64,000 nucleotides of DNA, from the NCBI RefSeq assembly GCF_933775445.1, contig NW_026089433.1, positions 1-64,000 of the forward strand, read 5' to 3'. The notes below the pieces were generated by a model, which saw only the letters and a program-made list of their open reading frames with translations, ran no database searches and had not been told where the DNA came from. Shown piece after piece: positions 1 through 12,747 of the stretch. The position numbers and the translations under genes are program-made. How positions within the stretch are numbered: the first letter of the stretch is position 1; the number at the start of each line of letters is the position of its first letter. This DNA comes from Argentina anserina. Its lineage: Eukaryota; Streptophyta; Magnoliopsida; Rosales; Rosaceae.

Positions 1-397
1 ATACGCAAACGATGTAAAGATACTCAGTTTGAAAGAAACACACTCCCACACTTGCAAAACTCTCAAATACAATAGAAACTCGCATCAGAAGCCTTACAGA
101 AAGATACTCAAACGAGAAATGAAAAGATACACAATTGGAATAGTAAAGATACGCAAACGATGTAAAGATACACAATTGGAATAGTAAAGATACGCAAACG
201 ATGTAAAGATACTCAATTGGAATAGTAAAGATACGCAAACGATGTAAAGATACTCAGTTTGAAAGAAACACACTCCCACACTTGCAAAACTCTCAAATTC
301 AATAGAAACTCGCATCAGAAAGCCTTACAGAAAGATACTCAAACGAGAAATGAAAAGATACACAATTGGAATAGTAAAGATACGCAAACGATGTAAA

Positions 398-546
398 GAT
401 ACTCAGTTTGAAAGAAACACACTCCCACACTTGCAAAACTCTCAAATTCAATAGAAACTCGCATCAGAAAGCCTTACAGAAAGATACTCAAACGAGAAAT
501 GAAAAGATACACAATTGGAATAGTAAAGATACGCAAACTATGTAAA
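398..546. repeat. Representative basic satellite unit, n = 1 (149 bp)
   Basis: This is the shortest form: one 108-bp B block plus one 41-bp A module. B has an 85-bp core without internal repetition, containing CACACTCCCACACTTGC and GAAACTCGCATCAG. It is followed by a 23-bp piece beginning GATACTCAAACGAG. A is a 22-bp half beginning GATACACAATTGG and a 19-bp half beginning GATACGCAAACG. The last three pieces share GATAC and end in AAA(A), so they look like relatives of one roughly 20-bp ancestral repeat. Confidence 0.95.
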
Positions 547-1576
547 GATACTCAGTTTGAAAGAAACACACTCCGACACTTGCAAAACTCTCAAATACAA
601 TAGAAACTCGCATCAGAAGCCCTACAGAAAGATACTCAAACGAGAAATGAAAAGATACACAATTGGAATAGTAAAGATAAGCAAACGATGTAAAGATACA
701 CAATTGGAATAGTAAAGATACGCAAACGATGTAAAGATACACAATTGGAATAGTAAACATACGCAAACGATGTAAAGATACTCAATTGGAATACTAAAGA
801 TACGCAAACGATGTAAAGATACTCTGTTTGAAAGAAACACACTCCCACACTTGCAAAACTCTCAAATTCAATAGAAACTCGCATCAGAAGCCCTACAGAA
901 AGATACTCAAACGAGAAAGGAAAAGATACACAATTGGAATAGTAAAGATACGCAAACGATGTAAAGATACTCAATTGGAATAGTAAAGATACGCAAACGA
1001 TGTAAAGATACTCAGTTTGAAAGAAACACACTCCCACACTTGCAAAACTCTCAAATTCAATAGAAACTCGCATCAGAAAGCCTTACAGAAAGATACTCAA
1101 ACGAGAAATGAAAAGATACACAATTGGAATAGTAAAGATACGCAAACGATGTAAAGATACACAATTGGAATAGTAAACATACGCAAACGATGTAAAGATA
1201 CTCAATTGGAATAGTAAAGATACGCAAACGATGTAAAGATACTCAGTTCGAAAGAAACACACTCCCACACTTGCAAAACTCTCAAATTCAATAGAAACTC
1301 GCATCAGAAAGCCTTATAGAAAGATACTCAAACGAGAAATGAAAAGATACACAATTGGAGTAGAAAAGATACGCAAACGATGTAAAGATACACAATTGGA
1401 ATAGTAAAGATACGCAAACGATGTAAAGATACTCAGTTTGAAAGAAACACACTCCCACACTTGCAAAACTCTCAAATTCAATAGAAACTCGCATCAGAAA
1501 GCCTTACAGAAAGATACTCAAACGAGAAATGAAAAGATACACAATTGGAATAGTAAAGATACGCAAACGATGTAAA

Positions 1577-1888
1577 GATACTCAGTTTGAAAGAAACACA
1601 CTCCCACACTTGCAAAACTCTCAAATACAATAGAAACTCGCATCAGAAGCCCTACAGAAAGATACTCAAACGAGAAATGAAAAGATACACAATTGGAATA
1701 GTAAAGATACGCAAACGATGTAAAGATACACAATTGGAATAATAAAGATACGCAAACGATGTAAAGATACACAATTGGAATAGTAAAGATACGCAAACGA
1801 TGTAAAGATACACAATTGGAATAGTAAACATACGCAAACGATGTAAAGATACACAATTGGAATAGTAAACATACGCAAACGATGTAAA
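1577..1888. repeat. Expanded satellite unit, n = 5 (312 bp)
   Basis: One 107-bp B block is followed by five A modules (107 + 5 x 41 = 312). The last two A modules carry CATACGC in place of GATACGC, and one carries AATAATAAAG in place of AATAGTAAAG. The next B block starts at 1889. It shows that length variation occurs by whole 41-bp modules. Confidence 0.93.
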
Positions 1889-4319
1889 GATACTCAGTTT
1901 GAAAGAAACACACTCCCACACTTGCAAAACTCTCAAATACAATAGAAACTCGCATCAGAAGCCTTACAGAAAGATACTCAAACGAGAAATGAAAAGATAC
2001 ACAATTGGAATAGTAAAGATACGCAAACGATGTAAAGATACACAATTGGAATAGTAAAGATACGCAAACGATGTAAAGATACACAATTGGAATAGTAAAC
2101 ATACGCAAACGATGTAAAGATACTCAATTGGAATAGTAAAGATACGCAAACGATGTAAAGATACTCAGTTTGAAAGAAACACACTCCCACACTTGCAAAA
2201 CTCTCAAATTCAATAGAAACTCGCATCAGAAGCCCTACAGAAAGATACTCAAACGAGAAATGAAAAGATACACAATTGGAATAGTAAAGATACGCAAACG
2301 ATGTAAAGATACACAATTGGAATAGTAAACATACGCAAACGATGTAAAGATACTCAGTTTGAAAGAAACACACTCCCACACTAGTAAAACTCTCAAATTC
2401 AATAGAAACTCGCATCAGAAAGCCTTACAAAAAGATACTCAAACGAGAAATGAAAAGATACACAATTGGAATAGTAAAGATACGCAAACGATGTAAAGAT
2501 ACTCAGTTTGAAAGAAACACACTCCCACACTTGCAAAACTCTCAAATTCAATAGAAACTCGCATCAGAAAGCCTTACAGAAAGATACTCAAACGAGAAAT
2601 GAAAAGATACACAATTGGAATAGTAAAGATACGCAAACGATGTAAAGATACACAATTGGAATACTAAAGATACGCAAACGATGTAAAGATACACAATTGG
2701 AATAGTAAACATACGCAAACGATGTAAAGATAATTGGAATAGTAAAGATACGCAAACGATGTAAAGATACTCAGTTTGAAAGAAACACACTCCCACACTT
2801 GTAAAACTCTCAAATACAATAGAAACTCGCATCAGAAGCCCTACAGAAAGATACTCAAACGAGAAATGAAAAGATACACAATTGGAATAGTAAAGATACG
2901 CAAACGATGTAAAGATACTCAATTGGAATAGTAAAGATACGCAAACGATGTAAAGATACTCAGTTTGAAAGAAACACACTCCCACACTTGCAAAACTCTC
3001 AAATTCAATAGAAACTCGCATCAGAAAGCCTTACAGAAAGATACTCAAACGAGAAATGAAAAGATACACAATTGGAATAGTAAAGATACGCAAACGATGT
3101 AAAGATACTCAGTTTGAAAGAAACACACTCCCACACTTGCAAAACTCTCAAATTCAATAGAAACTCGCATCAGAAAGCCTTACAGAAAGATACTCAAACG
3201 AGAAATGAAAAGATACACAATTGGAATAGTAAAGATACGCAAACTATGTAAAGATACTTAGTTTGAAAGAAACACACTCCCACACTTGCAAAACTCTCAA
3301 ATACAATAGAAACTCGCATCAGAAGCCCTACAGAAAGATACTCAAACGAGAAATGAAAAGATACACAATTGGAATAGTAAAGATACGCAAACGATGTAAA
3401 GATACACAATTGGAATAGTAAAGATACGCAAACGATTTAAAGATACACAATTGGAATAGTAAACATACGCAAACGATGTAAAGATACTCAATTGGAATAG
3501 TAAAGATACGCAAACGATGTAAAGATACTCAGTTCGAAAGAAACACACTCCCACACTTGCAAAACTCTCAAATTCAATAGAAACTCGCATCAGAAAGCCT
3601 TATAGAAAGATACTCAAACGAGAAATGAAAAGATACACAATTGGAGTAGAAAAGTTACGCAAACGATGTAAAGATACACAATTGGAATAGTAAAGATACG
3701 CAAACGATGTAAAGATACTCAGTTTGAAAGAAACACACTCCCACACTTGCAAAACTCTCAAATTCAATAGAAACTCGCATCAGAAAGCCTTACAGAAAGA
3801 TACTCAAACGAGAAATGAAAAGATACACAATTGGAATAGTAAAGATACGCAAACGATGTAAAGATACTCAGTTTGAAAGAAACACACTCCCACACTTGCA
3901 AAACTCTCAAATACAATAGAAACTCGCATCAGAAGCCCTACAGAAAGATACTCAAACGAGAAATGAAAAGATACACAATTGGAATAGTAAAGATACGCAA
4001 ACGATGTAAAGATACACAATTGGAATAATAAAGATACGCAAACGATGTAAAGATACACAATTGGAATAGTAAAGATACGCAAACGATGTAAAGATACACA
4101 ATTGGAATAGTAAAGATACGCAAACGATTTAAAGATACACAATTGGAATAGTAAACATACGCAAACGATGTAAAGATACTCAGTTTGAAAGAAACACACT
4201 CCCACACTTGCAAAACTCTCAAATTCAATAGAAACTCGCATCAGAAGCCCTACAGAAAGATACTCAAACGAGAAATGAAAAGATACACAATTGGAATAGT
4301 AAAGATACGCAAACGATGT

Positions 4320-7300
4320 AAAGATACTCAATTGGAATAGTAAAGATACGCAAACGATGTAAAGATACTTAGTTTGAAAGAAACACACTCCCACACTTGC
4401 AAAACTCTCAAATAAAATAGAAACTCGCATCAGAAGCCCTACAGAAAGATACTCAAACGAGAAATGAAAAGATACACAATTGGAATAGTAAAGATACGCA
4501 AACGATGTAAAGATACACAATTGGAATAGTAAAGATACGCAAACGATTTAAAGATACACAATTGGAATAGTAAACATACGCAAACGATGTAAAGATACTC
4601 AATTGGAATAGTAAAGATACGCAAACGATGTAAAGATACTCAGTTCGAAAGAAACACACTCCCACACTTGCAAAACTCTCAAATTCAATAGAAACTCGCA
4701 TCAGAAAGCCTTATAGAAAGATACTCAAACGAGAAATGAAAAGATACACAATTGGAGTAGAAAAGTTACGCAAACGATGTAAAGATACACAATTGGAATA
4801 GTAAAGATACGCAAACGATGTAAAGATACTCAGTTTGAAAGAAACACACTCCCACACTTGCAAAACACTCAAATTCAATAGAAACTCGCATCAGAAAGCC
4901 TTACAGAAAGATACTCAAACGAGAAATGAAAAGATACACAATTGGAATAGTAAAGATACGCAAACGATGTAAAGATACTCAGTTTGAAAGAAACACACTC
5001 CCACACTTGCAAAACTCTCAAATACAATAGAAACTCGCATCAGAAGCCCTACAGAAAGATACTCAAACGAGAAATGAAAAGATACACAATTGGAATAGTA
5101 AAGATACGCAAACGATGTAAAGATACACAATTGGAATAATAAAGATACGCAAACGATGTAAAGATACACAATTGGAATAGTAAAGATACGCAAACGATGT
5201 AAAGATACACAATTGGAATAGTAAAGATACGCAAACGATTTAAAGATACACAATTGGAATAGTAAACATACGCAAACGATGTAAAGATACTCAGTTTGAA
5301 AGAAACACACTCCCACACTAGTAAAACTCTCAAATTCAATAGAAACTCGCATCAGAAAGCCTTACAGAAAGATACTCAAACGAGAAATGAAAAGATACAC
5401 AATTGGAATAGTAAAGATACGCAAACGATGTAAAGATACTCAGTTTGAAAGAAACACACTCCCACACTTGTAAAACTCTCAAATACAATAGAAACTCGCA
5501 TCAGAAGCCCTACAGAAAGATACTCAAACGAGAAATGAAAAGATACACAATTGGAATAGTAAAGATACGCAAACGATGTAAAGATACACAATTGGAATAG
5601 TAAACATACGCAAACGATGTAAAGATACTCAATTGGAATAGTAAAGATACGCAAACGATGTAAAGATACTCAGTTTGAAAGAAACACACTCCCACACTTG
5701 CAAAACTCTCAAATTCAATAGAAACTCGCATCAGAAGCCCTACAGAAAGATACTCAAACGAGAAATGAAAAGATACACAATTGGAATAGTAAAGATACGC
5801 AAACGATGTAAAGATACACAATTGGAATAGTAAACATACGCAAACGATGTAAAGATACTCAGTTTGAAAGAAACACACTCCCACACTAGTAAAACTCTCA
5901 AATTCAATAGAAACTCGCATCAGAAAGCCTTACAGAAAGATACTCAAACGAGAAATGAAAAGATACACAATTGGAATAGTAAAGATACGCAAACGATGTA
6001 AAGATACTGAGTTTGAAAGAAACACACTCCCACACTTGCAAAACTCTCAAATAAAATAGAAACTCGCATCAGAAGCCCTACAGAAAGATACTCAAACGAG
6101 AAATGAAAAGATACACAATTGGAATAGTAAAGATACGCAAACGATGTAAAGATACACAATTGGAATAGTAAAGATACGCAAACGATTTAAAGATACACAA
6201 TTGGAATAGTAAACATACGCAAACGATGTAAAGATACTCAATTGGAATAGTAAAGATACGCAAACGATGTAAAGATACTCAGTTCGAAAGAAACACACTC
6301 CCACACTTGCAAAACTCTCAAATTCAATAGAAACTCGCATCAGAAAGCCTTATAGAAAGATACTCAAACGAGAAATGAAAAGATACACAATTGGAGTAGA
6401 AAAGTTACGCAAACGATGTAAAGATACACAATTGGAATAGTAAAGATACGCAAACGATGTAAAGATACTCAGTTTGAAAGAAACACACTCCCACACTTGC
6501 AAAACACTCAAATTCAATAGAAACTCGCATCAGAAAGCCTTACAGAAAGATACTCAAACGAGAAATGAAAAGATACACAATTGGAATAGTAAAGATACGC
6601 AAACGATGTAAAGATACTCAGTTTGAAAGAAACACACTCCCACACTTGCAAAACTCTCAAATACAATAGAAACTCGCATCAGAAGCCCTACAGAAAGATA
6701 CTCAAACGAGAAATGAAAAGATACACAATTGGAATAGTAAAGATACGCAAACGATGTAAAGATACACAATTGGAATAGTAAAGATACGCAAACGATGTAA
6801 AGATACACAATTGGAATAGTAAAGATACGCAAACGATGTAAAGATACACAATTGGAATAGTAAAGATACGCAAACGATTTAAAGATACACAATTGGAATA
6901 GTAAACATACGCAAACGATGTAAAGATACTCAGTTTGAAAGAAACACACTCCCACACTAGTAAAACTCTCAAATTCAATAGAAACTCGCATCAGAAAGCC
7001 TTACAGAAAGATACTCAAACGAGAAATGAAAAGATACACAATTGGAATAGTAAAGATACGCAAACGATGTAAAGATACTCAGTTTGAAAGAAACACACTC
7101 CCACACTTGTAAAACTCTCAAATACAATAGAAACTCGCATCAGAAGCCCTACAGAAAGATACTCAAACGAGAAATGAAAAGATACACAATTGGAATAGTA
7201 AAGATACGCAAACGATGTAAAGATACACAATTGGAATAGTAAACATACGCAAACGATGTAAAGATACTCAATTGGAATAGTAAAGATACGCAAACGATGT

Positions 7301-7685
7301 AAAGATACTCAGTTTGAAAGAAACACACTCCCACACTTGCAAAACTCTCAAATTCAATAGAAACTCGCATCAGAAGCCCTACAGAAAGATACTCAAACGA
7401 GAAATGAAAAGATACACAATTGGAATAGTAAAGATACGCAAACGATGTAAAGATACACAATTGGAATAGTAAACATACGCAAACGATGTAAAGATACTCA
7501 GTTTGAAAGAAACACACTCCCACACTAGTAAAACTCTCAAATTCAATAGAAACTCGCATCAGAAAGCCTTACAGAAAGATACTCAAACGAGAAATGAAAA
7601 GATACACAATTGGAATAGTAAAGATACGCAAACGATGTAAAGATACTGAGTTTGAAAGAAACACACTCCCACACTTGCAAAACTC
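4320..7685. repeat. 1639-bp higher-order tandem duplication in satellite
   Basis: Copy 1 covers about 4320-5958 and copy 2 about 5959-7597, with a short continuation. The order of unit lengths and the rare variants recur at an offset of 1639 bp: AAATAAAATAG at 4411 and 6050, CGATTTAAAG, CAGTTCG, the AAGTTACGC variant and CACTAGTAAAAC. A related 1111-bp offset links about 3200-4300 to the start of copy 1. Boundaries are approximate because flanking units are similar. Confidence 0.85.
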
Positions 7686-10600
7686 TCAAATTCAATAGAA
7701 ACTCGCATCAGAAAGCCTTACAGAAAGATACTCAAACGAGAAATGAAAAGATACACAATTGGAATAGTAAAGATACGCAAACGATGTAAAGATACACAAT
7801 TGGAATAGTAAAGATACGCAAACGATGTAAAGATACACAATTGGAATAGTAAACATACGCAAACGATGTAAAGATACACAATTGGAATAGTAAACATACG
7901 CAAACGATGTAAAGATACTCAGTTTGAAAGAAACACACTCCCACACTTGCAAAACTCTCAAATACAATAGAAACTCGCATCAGAAGCCTTACAGAAAGAT
8001 ACTCAAAGGAGAAATGAAAAGATACACAATTGGAATAGTAAAGATACGCAAACGATGTAAAGATACACAATTGGAATAGTAAAGATACGCAAACGATGTA
8101 AAGATACACAATTGGAATAGTAAACATACGCAAACGATGTAAAGATACTCAATTGGAATAGTAAAGATACGCAAACGATGTAAAGATACTCAGTTTGAAA
8201 GAAACACACTCCCACACTTGCAAAACTCTCAAATTCAATAGAAACTCGCATCAGAAGCCCTACAGAAAGATACTCAAACGAGAAATGAAAAGATACACAA
8301 TTGGAATAGTAAAGATACGCAAACGATGTAAAGATACTCAATTGGAATAGTAAAGATACGCAAACGATGTAAAGATACTCAGTTTGAAAGAAACACACTC
8401 CCACACTTGCAAAACTCTCAAATTCAATAGAAACTCGCATCAGAAAGCCTTACAGAAAGATACTCAAACGAGAAATGAAAAGATACACAATTGGAATAGT
8501 AAAGATACGCAAACGATGTAAAGATACTCAGTTTGAAAGAAACACACTCCCACACTTGCAAAACTCTCAAATTCAATAGAAACTCGCATCAGAAAGCCTT
8601 ACAGAAAGATACTCAAACGAGAAATGAAAAGATACACAATTGGAATAGTAAAGATACGCAAACTATGTAAAGATACTCAGTTTGAAAGACACACACTCCT
8701 ACACTTGCAAAACTCTCAAATACAATAGAAACTCGCATCAGAAGCCCTACAGAAAGATACTCAAACGAGAAATGAAAAGATACACAATTGGAATAGTAAA
8801 GATAAGCAAACGATGTAAAGATACACAATTGGAATAGTAAAGATACGCAAACGATGTAAAGATACACAATTGGAATAGTAAACATACGCAAACGATGTAA
8901 AGATACTCAATTGGAATACTAAAGTTACGCAAACGATGTAAAGATACTCAGTTTGAAAGAAACACACTCCCACACTTGCAAAACTCTCAAATTCAATAAA
9001 AACTCGCATCAAAAATCCTTACAGAAAGATACTCAAACGAGAAATGAAAAGATACACAATTGGAATAGTAAAGATACGCAAACGATGTAAAGATACACAA
9101 TTGGAATAGTAAACATACGCAAACGATGTAAAGATACACAATTGGAATAGTAAACATACGCAAACGATGTAAAGATACTCAGTTTGAAAGAAACACACTC
9201 CCACACTAGTAAAACTCTCAAATTCAATAGAAACTCGCATCAGAAAGCCTTACAGAAAGATACTCAAACGAGAAATGAAAAGATACACAATTGGAATAGT
9301 AAAGATACGCAAACGATGTAAAGATACTGAGTTTGAAAGAAACACACTCCCACACTTACAAAACTCTCAAATAAAATAGAAACTCGCATCAGAAGCCCTA
9401 CAGAAAGATACTCAAACGAGAAATGAAAAGATACACAATTGGAATAGTAAAGATACGCAAACGATGTAAAGATACACAATTGGAATAGTAAAGATACGCA
9501 AACGATTTAAAGATACACAATTGGAATAGTAAACATACGCAAACGATGTAAAGATACTCAATTGGAATAGTAAAGATACGCAAACGATGTAAAGATACTC
9601 AGTTCGAAAGAAACACACTCCCACACTTTCAAAACTCTCAAATTCAATAGAAACTCGCATCAGAAAGCCTTATAGAAAGATACTCAAACGAGAAATGAAA
9701 AGATACACAATTGGAGTAGAAAAGTTACGCAAACGATGTAAAGATACACAATTGGAATAGTAAAGATACGCAAACGATGTAAAGATACTCAGTTTGAAAG
9801 AAACACACTCCCACACTTGCAAAACACTCAAATTCAATAGAAACTCGCATCAGAAAGCCTTACAGAAAGATACTCAAACGAGAAATGAAAAGATACACAA
9901 TTGGAATAGTAAAGATACGCAAACGATGTAAAGATACTCAGTTTGAAAGAAACACACTCCCACACTTGCAAAACTCTCAAATACAATAGAAACTCGCATC
10001 AGAAGCCCTACAGAAAGATACTCAAACGAGAAATGAAAAGATACACAATTGGAATAGTAAAGATACGCAAACGATGTAAAGATACACAATTGGAATAATA
10101 AAGATACGCAAACGATGTAAAGATACACAATTGGAATAGTAAAGATACGCAAACGATGTAAAGATACACAATTGGAATAGTAAAGATACGCAAACGATTT
10201 AAAGATACACAATTGGAATAGTAAACATACGCAAACGATGTAAAGATACTCAGTTTGAAAGAAACACACTCCCACACTAGTAAAACTCTCAAATTCAATA
10301 GAAACTCGCATCAGAAAGCCTTACAGAAAGATACTCAAACGAGAAATGAAAAGATACACAATTGGAATAGTAAAGATACGCAAACGATGTAAAGATACTC
10401 AGTTTGAAAGAAACACACTCCCACACTTGTAAAACTCTCAAATACAATAGAAACTCGCATCAGAAGCCCTACAGAAAGATACTCAAACGAGAAATGAAAA
10501 GATACACAATTGGAATAGTAAAGATACGCAAACGATGTAAAGATACACAATTGGAATAGTAAACATACGCAAACGATGTAAAGATACTCAATTGGAATAG

Positions 10601-12640
10601 TAAAGATACGCAAACGATGTAAAGATACTCAGTTTGAAAGAAACACACTCCCACACTTGCAAAACTCTCAAATTCAATAGAAACTCGCATCAGAAGCCCT
10701 ACAGAAAGATACTCAAACGAGAAATGAAAAGATACACAATTGGAATAGTAAAGATACGCAAACGATGTAAAGATACACAATTGGAATAGTAAACATACGC
10801 AAACGATGTAAAGATACTCAGTTTGAAAGAAACACACTCCCACACTAGTAAAACTCTCAAATTCAATAGAAACTCGCATCAGAAAGCCTTACAGAAAGAT
10901 ACTCAAACGAGAAATGAAAAGATACACAATTGGAATAGTAAAGATACGCAAACGATGTAAAGATACTGAGTTTGAAAGAAACACACTCCCACACTTGCAA
11001 AACTCTCAAATTCAATAGAAACTCGCATCAGAAAGCCTTACAGAAAGATACTCAAACGAGAAATGAAAAGATACACAATTGGAATAGTAAAGATACGCAA
11101 ACGATGTAAAGATACACAATTGGAATAGTAAAGATACGCAAACGATGTAAAGATACACAATTGGAATAGTAAACATACGCAAACGATGTAAAGATACACA
11201 ATTGGAATAGTAAACATACGCAAACGATGTAAAGATACTCAGTTTGAAAGAAACACACTCCCACACTTGCAAAACTCTCAAATACAATAGAAACTCGCAT
11301 CAGAAGCCTTACAGAAAGATACTCAAAGGAGAAATGAAAAGATACACAATTGGAATAGTAAAGATACGCAAACGATGTAAAGATACACAATTGGAATAGT
11401 AAAGATACGCAAACGATGTAAAGATACACAATTGGAATAGTAAACATACGCAAACGATGTAAAGATACTCAATTGGAATAGTAAAGATACGCAAACGATG
11501 TAAAGATACTCAGTTTGAAAGAAACACACTCCCACACTTGCAAAACTCTCAAATTCAATAGAAACTCGCATCAGAAGCCCTACAGAAAGATACTCAAACG
11601 AGAAATGAAAAGATACACAATTGGAATAGTAAAGATACGCAAACGATGTAAAGATACTCAATTGGAATAGTAAAGATACGCAAACGATGTAAAGATACTC
11701 AGTTTGAAAGAAACACACTCCCACACTTGCAAAACTCTCAAATTCAATAGAAACTCGCATCAGAAAGCCTTACAGAAAGATACTCAAACGAGAAATGAAA
11801 AGATACACAATTGGAATAGTAAAGATACGCAAACGATGTAAAGATACTCAGTTTGAAAGAAACACACTCCCACACTTGCAAAACTCTCAAATTCAATAGA
11901 AACTCGCATCAGAAAGCCTTACAGAAAGATACTCAAACGAGAAATGAAAAGATACACAATTGGAATAGTAAAGATACGCAAACTATGTAAAGATACTCAG
12001 TTTGAAAGACACACACTCCTACCCTTGCAAAACTCTCAAATACAATAGAAACTCGCATCAGAAGCCCTACAGAAAGATACTCAAACGAGAAATGAAAAGA
12101 TACACAATTGGAATAGTAAAGATAAGCAAACGATGTAAAGATACACAATTGGAATAGTAAAGATACGCAAACGATGTAAAGATACACAATTGGAATAGTA
12201 AACATACGCAAACGATGTAAAGATACTCAATTGGAATACTAAAGTTACGCAAACGATGTAAAGATACTCAGTTTGAAAGAAACACACTCCCACACTTGCA
12301 AAACTCTCAAATTCAATAAAAACTCGCATCAAAAATCCTTACAGAAAGATACTCAAACGAGAAATGAAAAGATACACAATTGGAATAGTAAAGATACGCA
12401 AACGATGTAAAGATACACAATTGGAATAGTAAACATACGCAAACGATGTAAAGATACACAATTGGAATAGTAAACATACGCAAACGATGTAAAGATACTC
12501 AGTTTGAAAGAAACACACTCCCACACTAGTAAAACTCTCAAATTCAATAGAAACTCGCATCAGAAAGCCTTACAGAAAGATACTCAAACGAGAAATGAAA
12601 AGATACACAATTGGAATAGTAAAGATACGCAAACGATGTA
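5770..12640. repeat. 3320-bp higher-order tandem duplication (near-identical copies)
   Basis: Copy 1 is about 5770-9089, copy 2 about 9090-12409, and about 230 bp of a third start follow. Unit-length order and rare variants match at an offset of 3320 throughout. By eye I noticed only a handful of substitutions: AATAGTAAAG/AATAATAAAG near 6777/10097, TTGC/TTTC near 9629, TTGC/TTAC near 9357 and TACACTTGC/TACCCTTGC near 12011. The segment contains the second 1639-bp copy, so duplication happened in at least two rounds. Confidence 0.87.
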
Positions 12641-12747
12641 AAGATACTCAGTTTGAAAGAAACACACTCCCACACTTGCAAAACTCTCAAATACAATAGA
12701 AACTCGCATCAGAAGCCTTACAGAAAGATACTCAAACGAGAAATGAA

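Noticed and set aside
3804..4520. Minus-strand open frame of 238 codons, and many similar ones across both satellite blocks
   Set aside because: The plain A module has no TTA, CTA or TCA on the plus strand, so it is stop-free in all three minus frames by composition. The translation merely repeats the satellite in shifting frames (41 is not a multiple of 3). No conserved start, family or domain.
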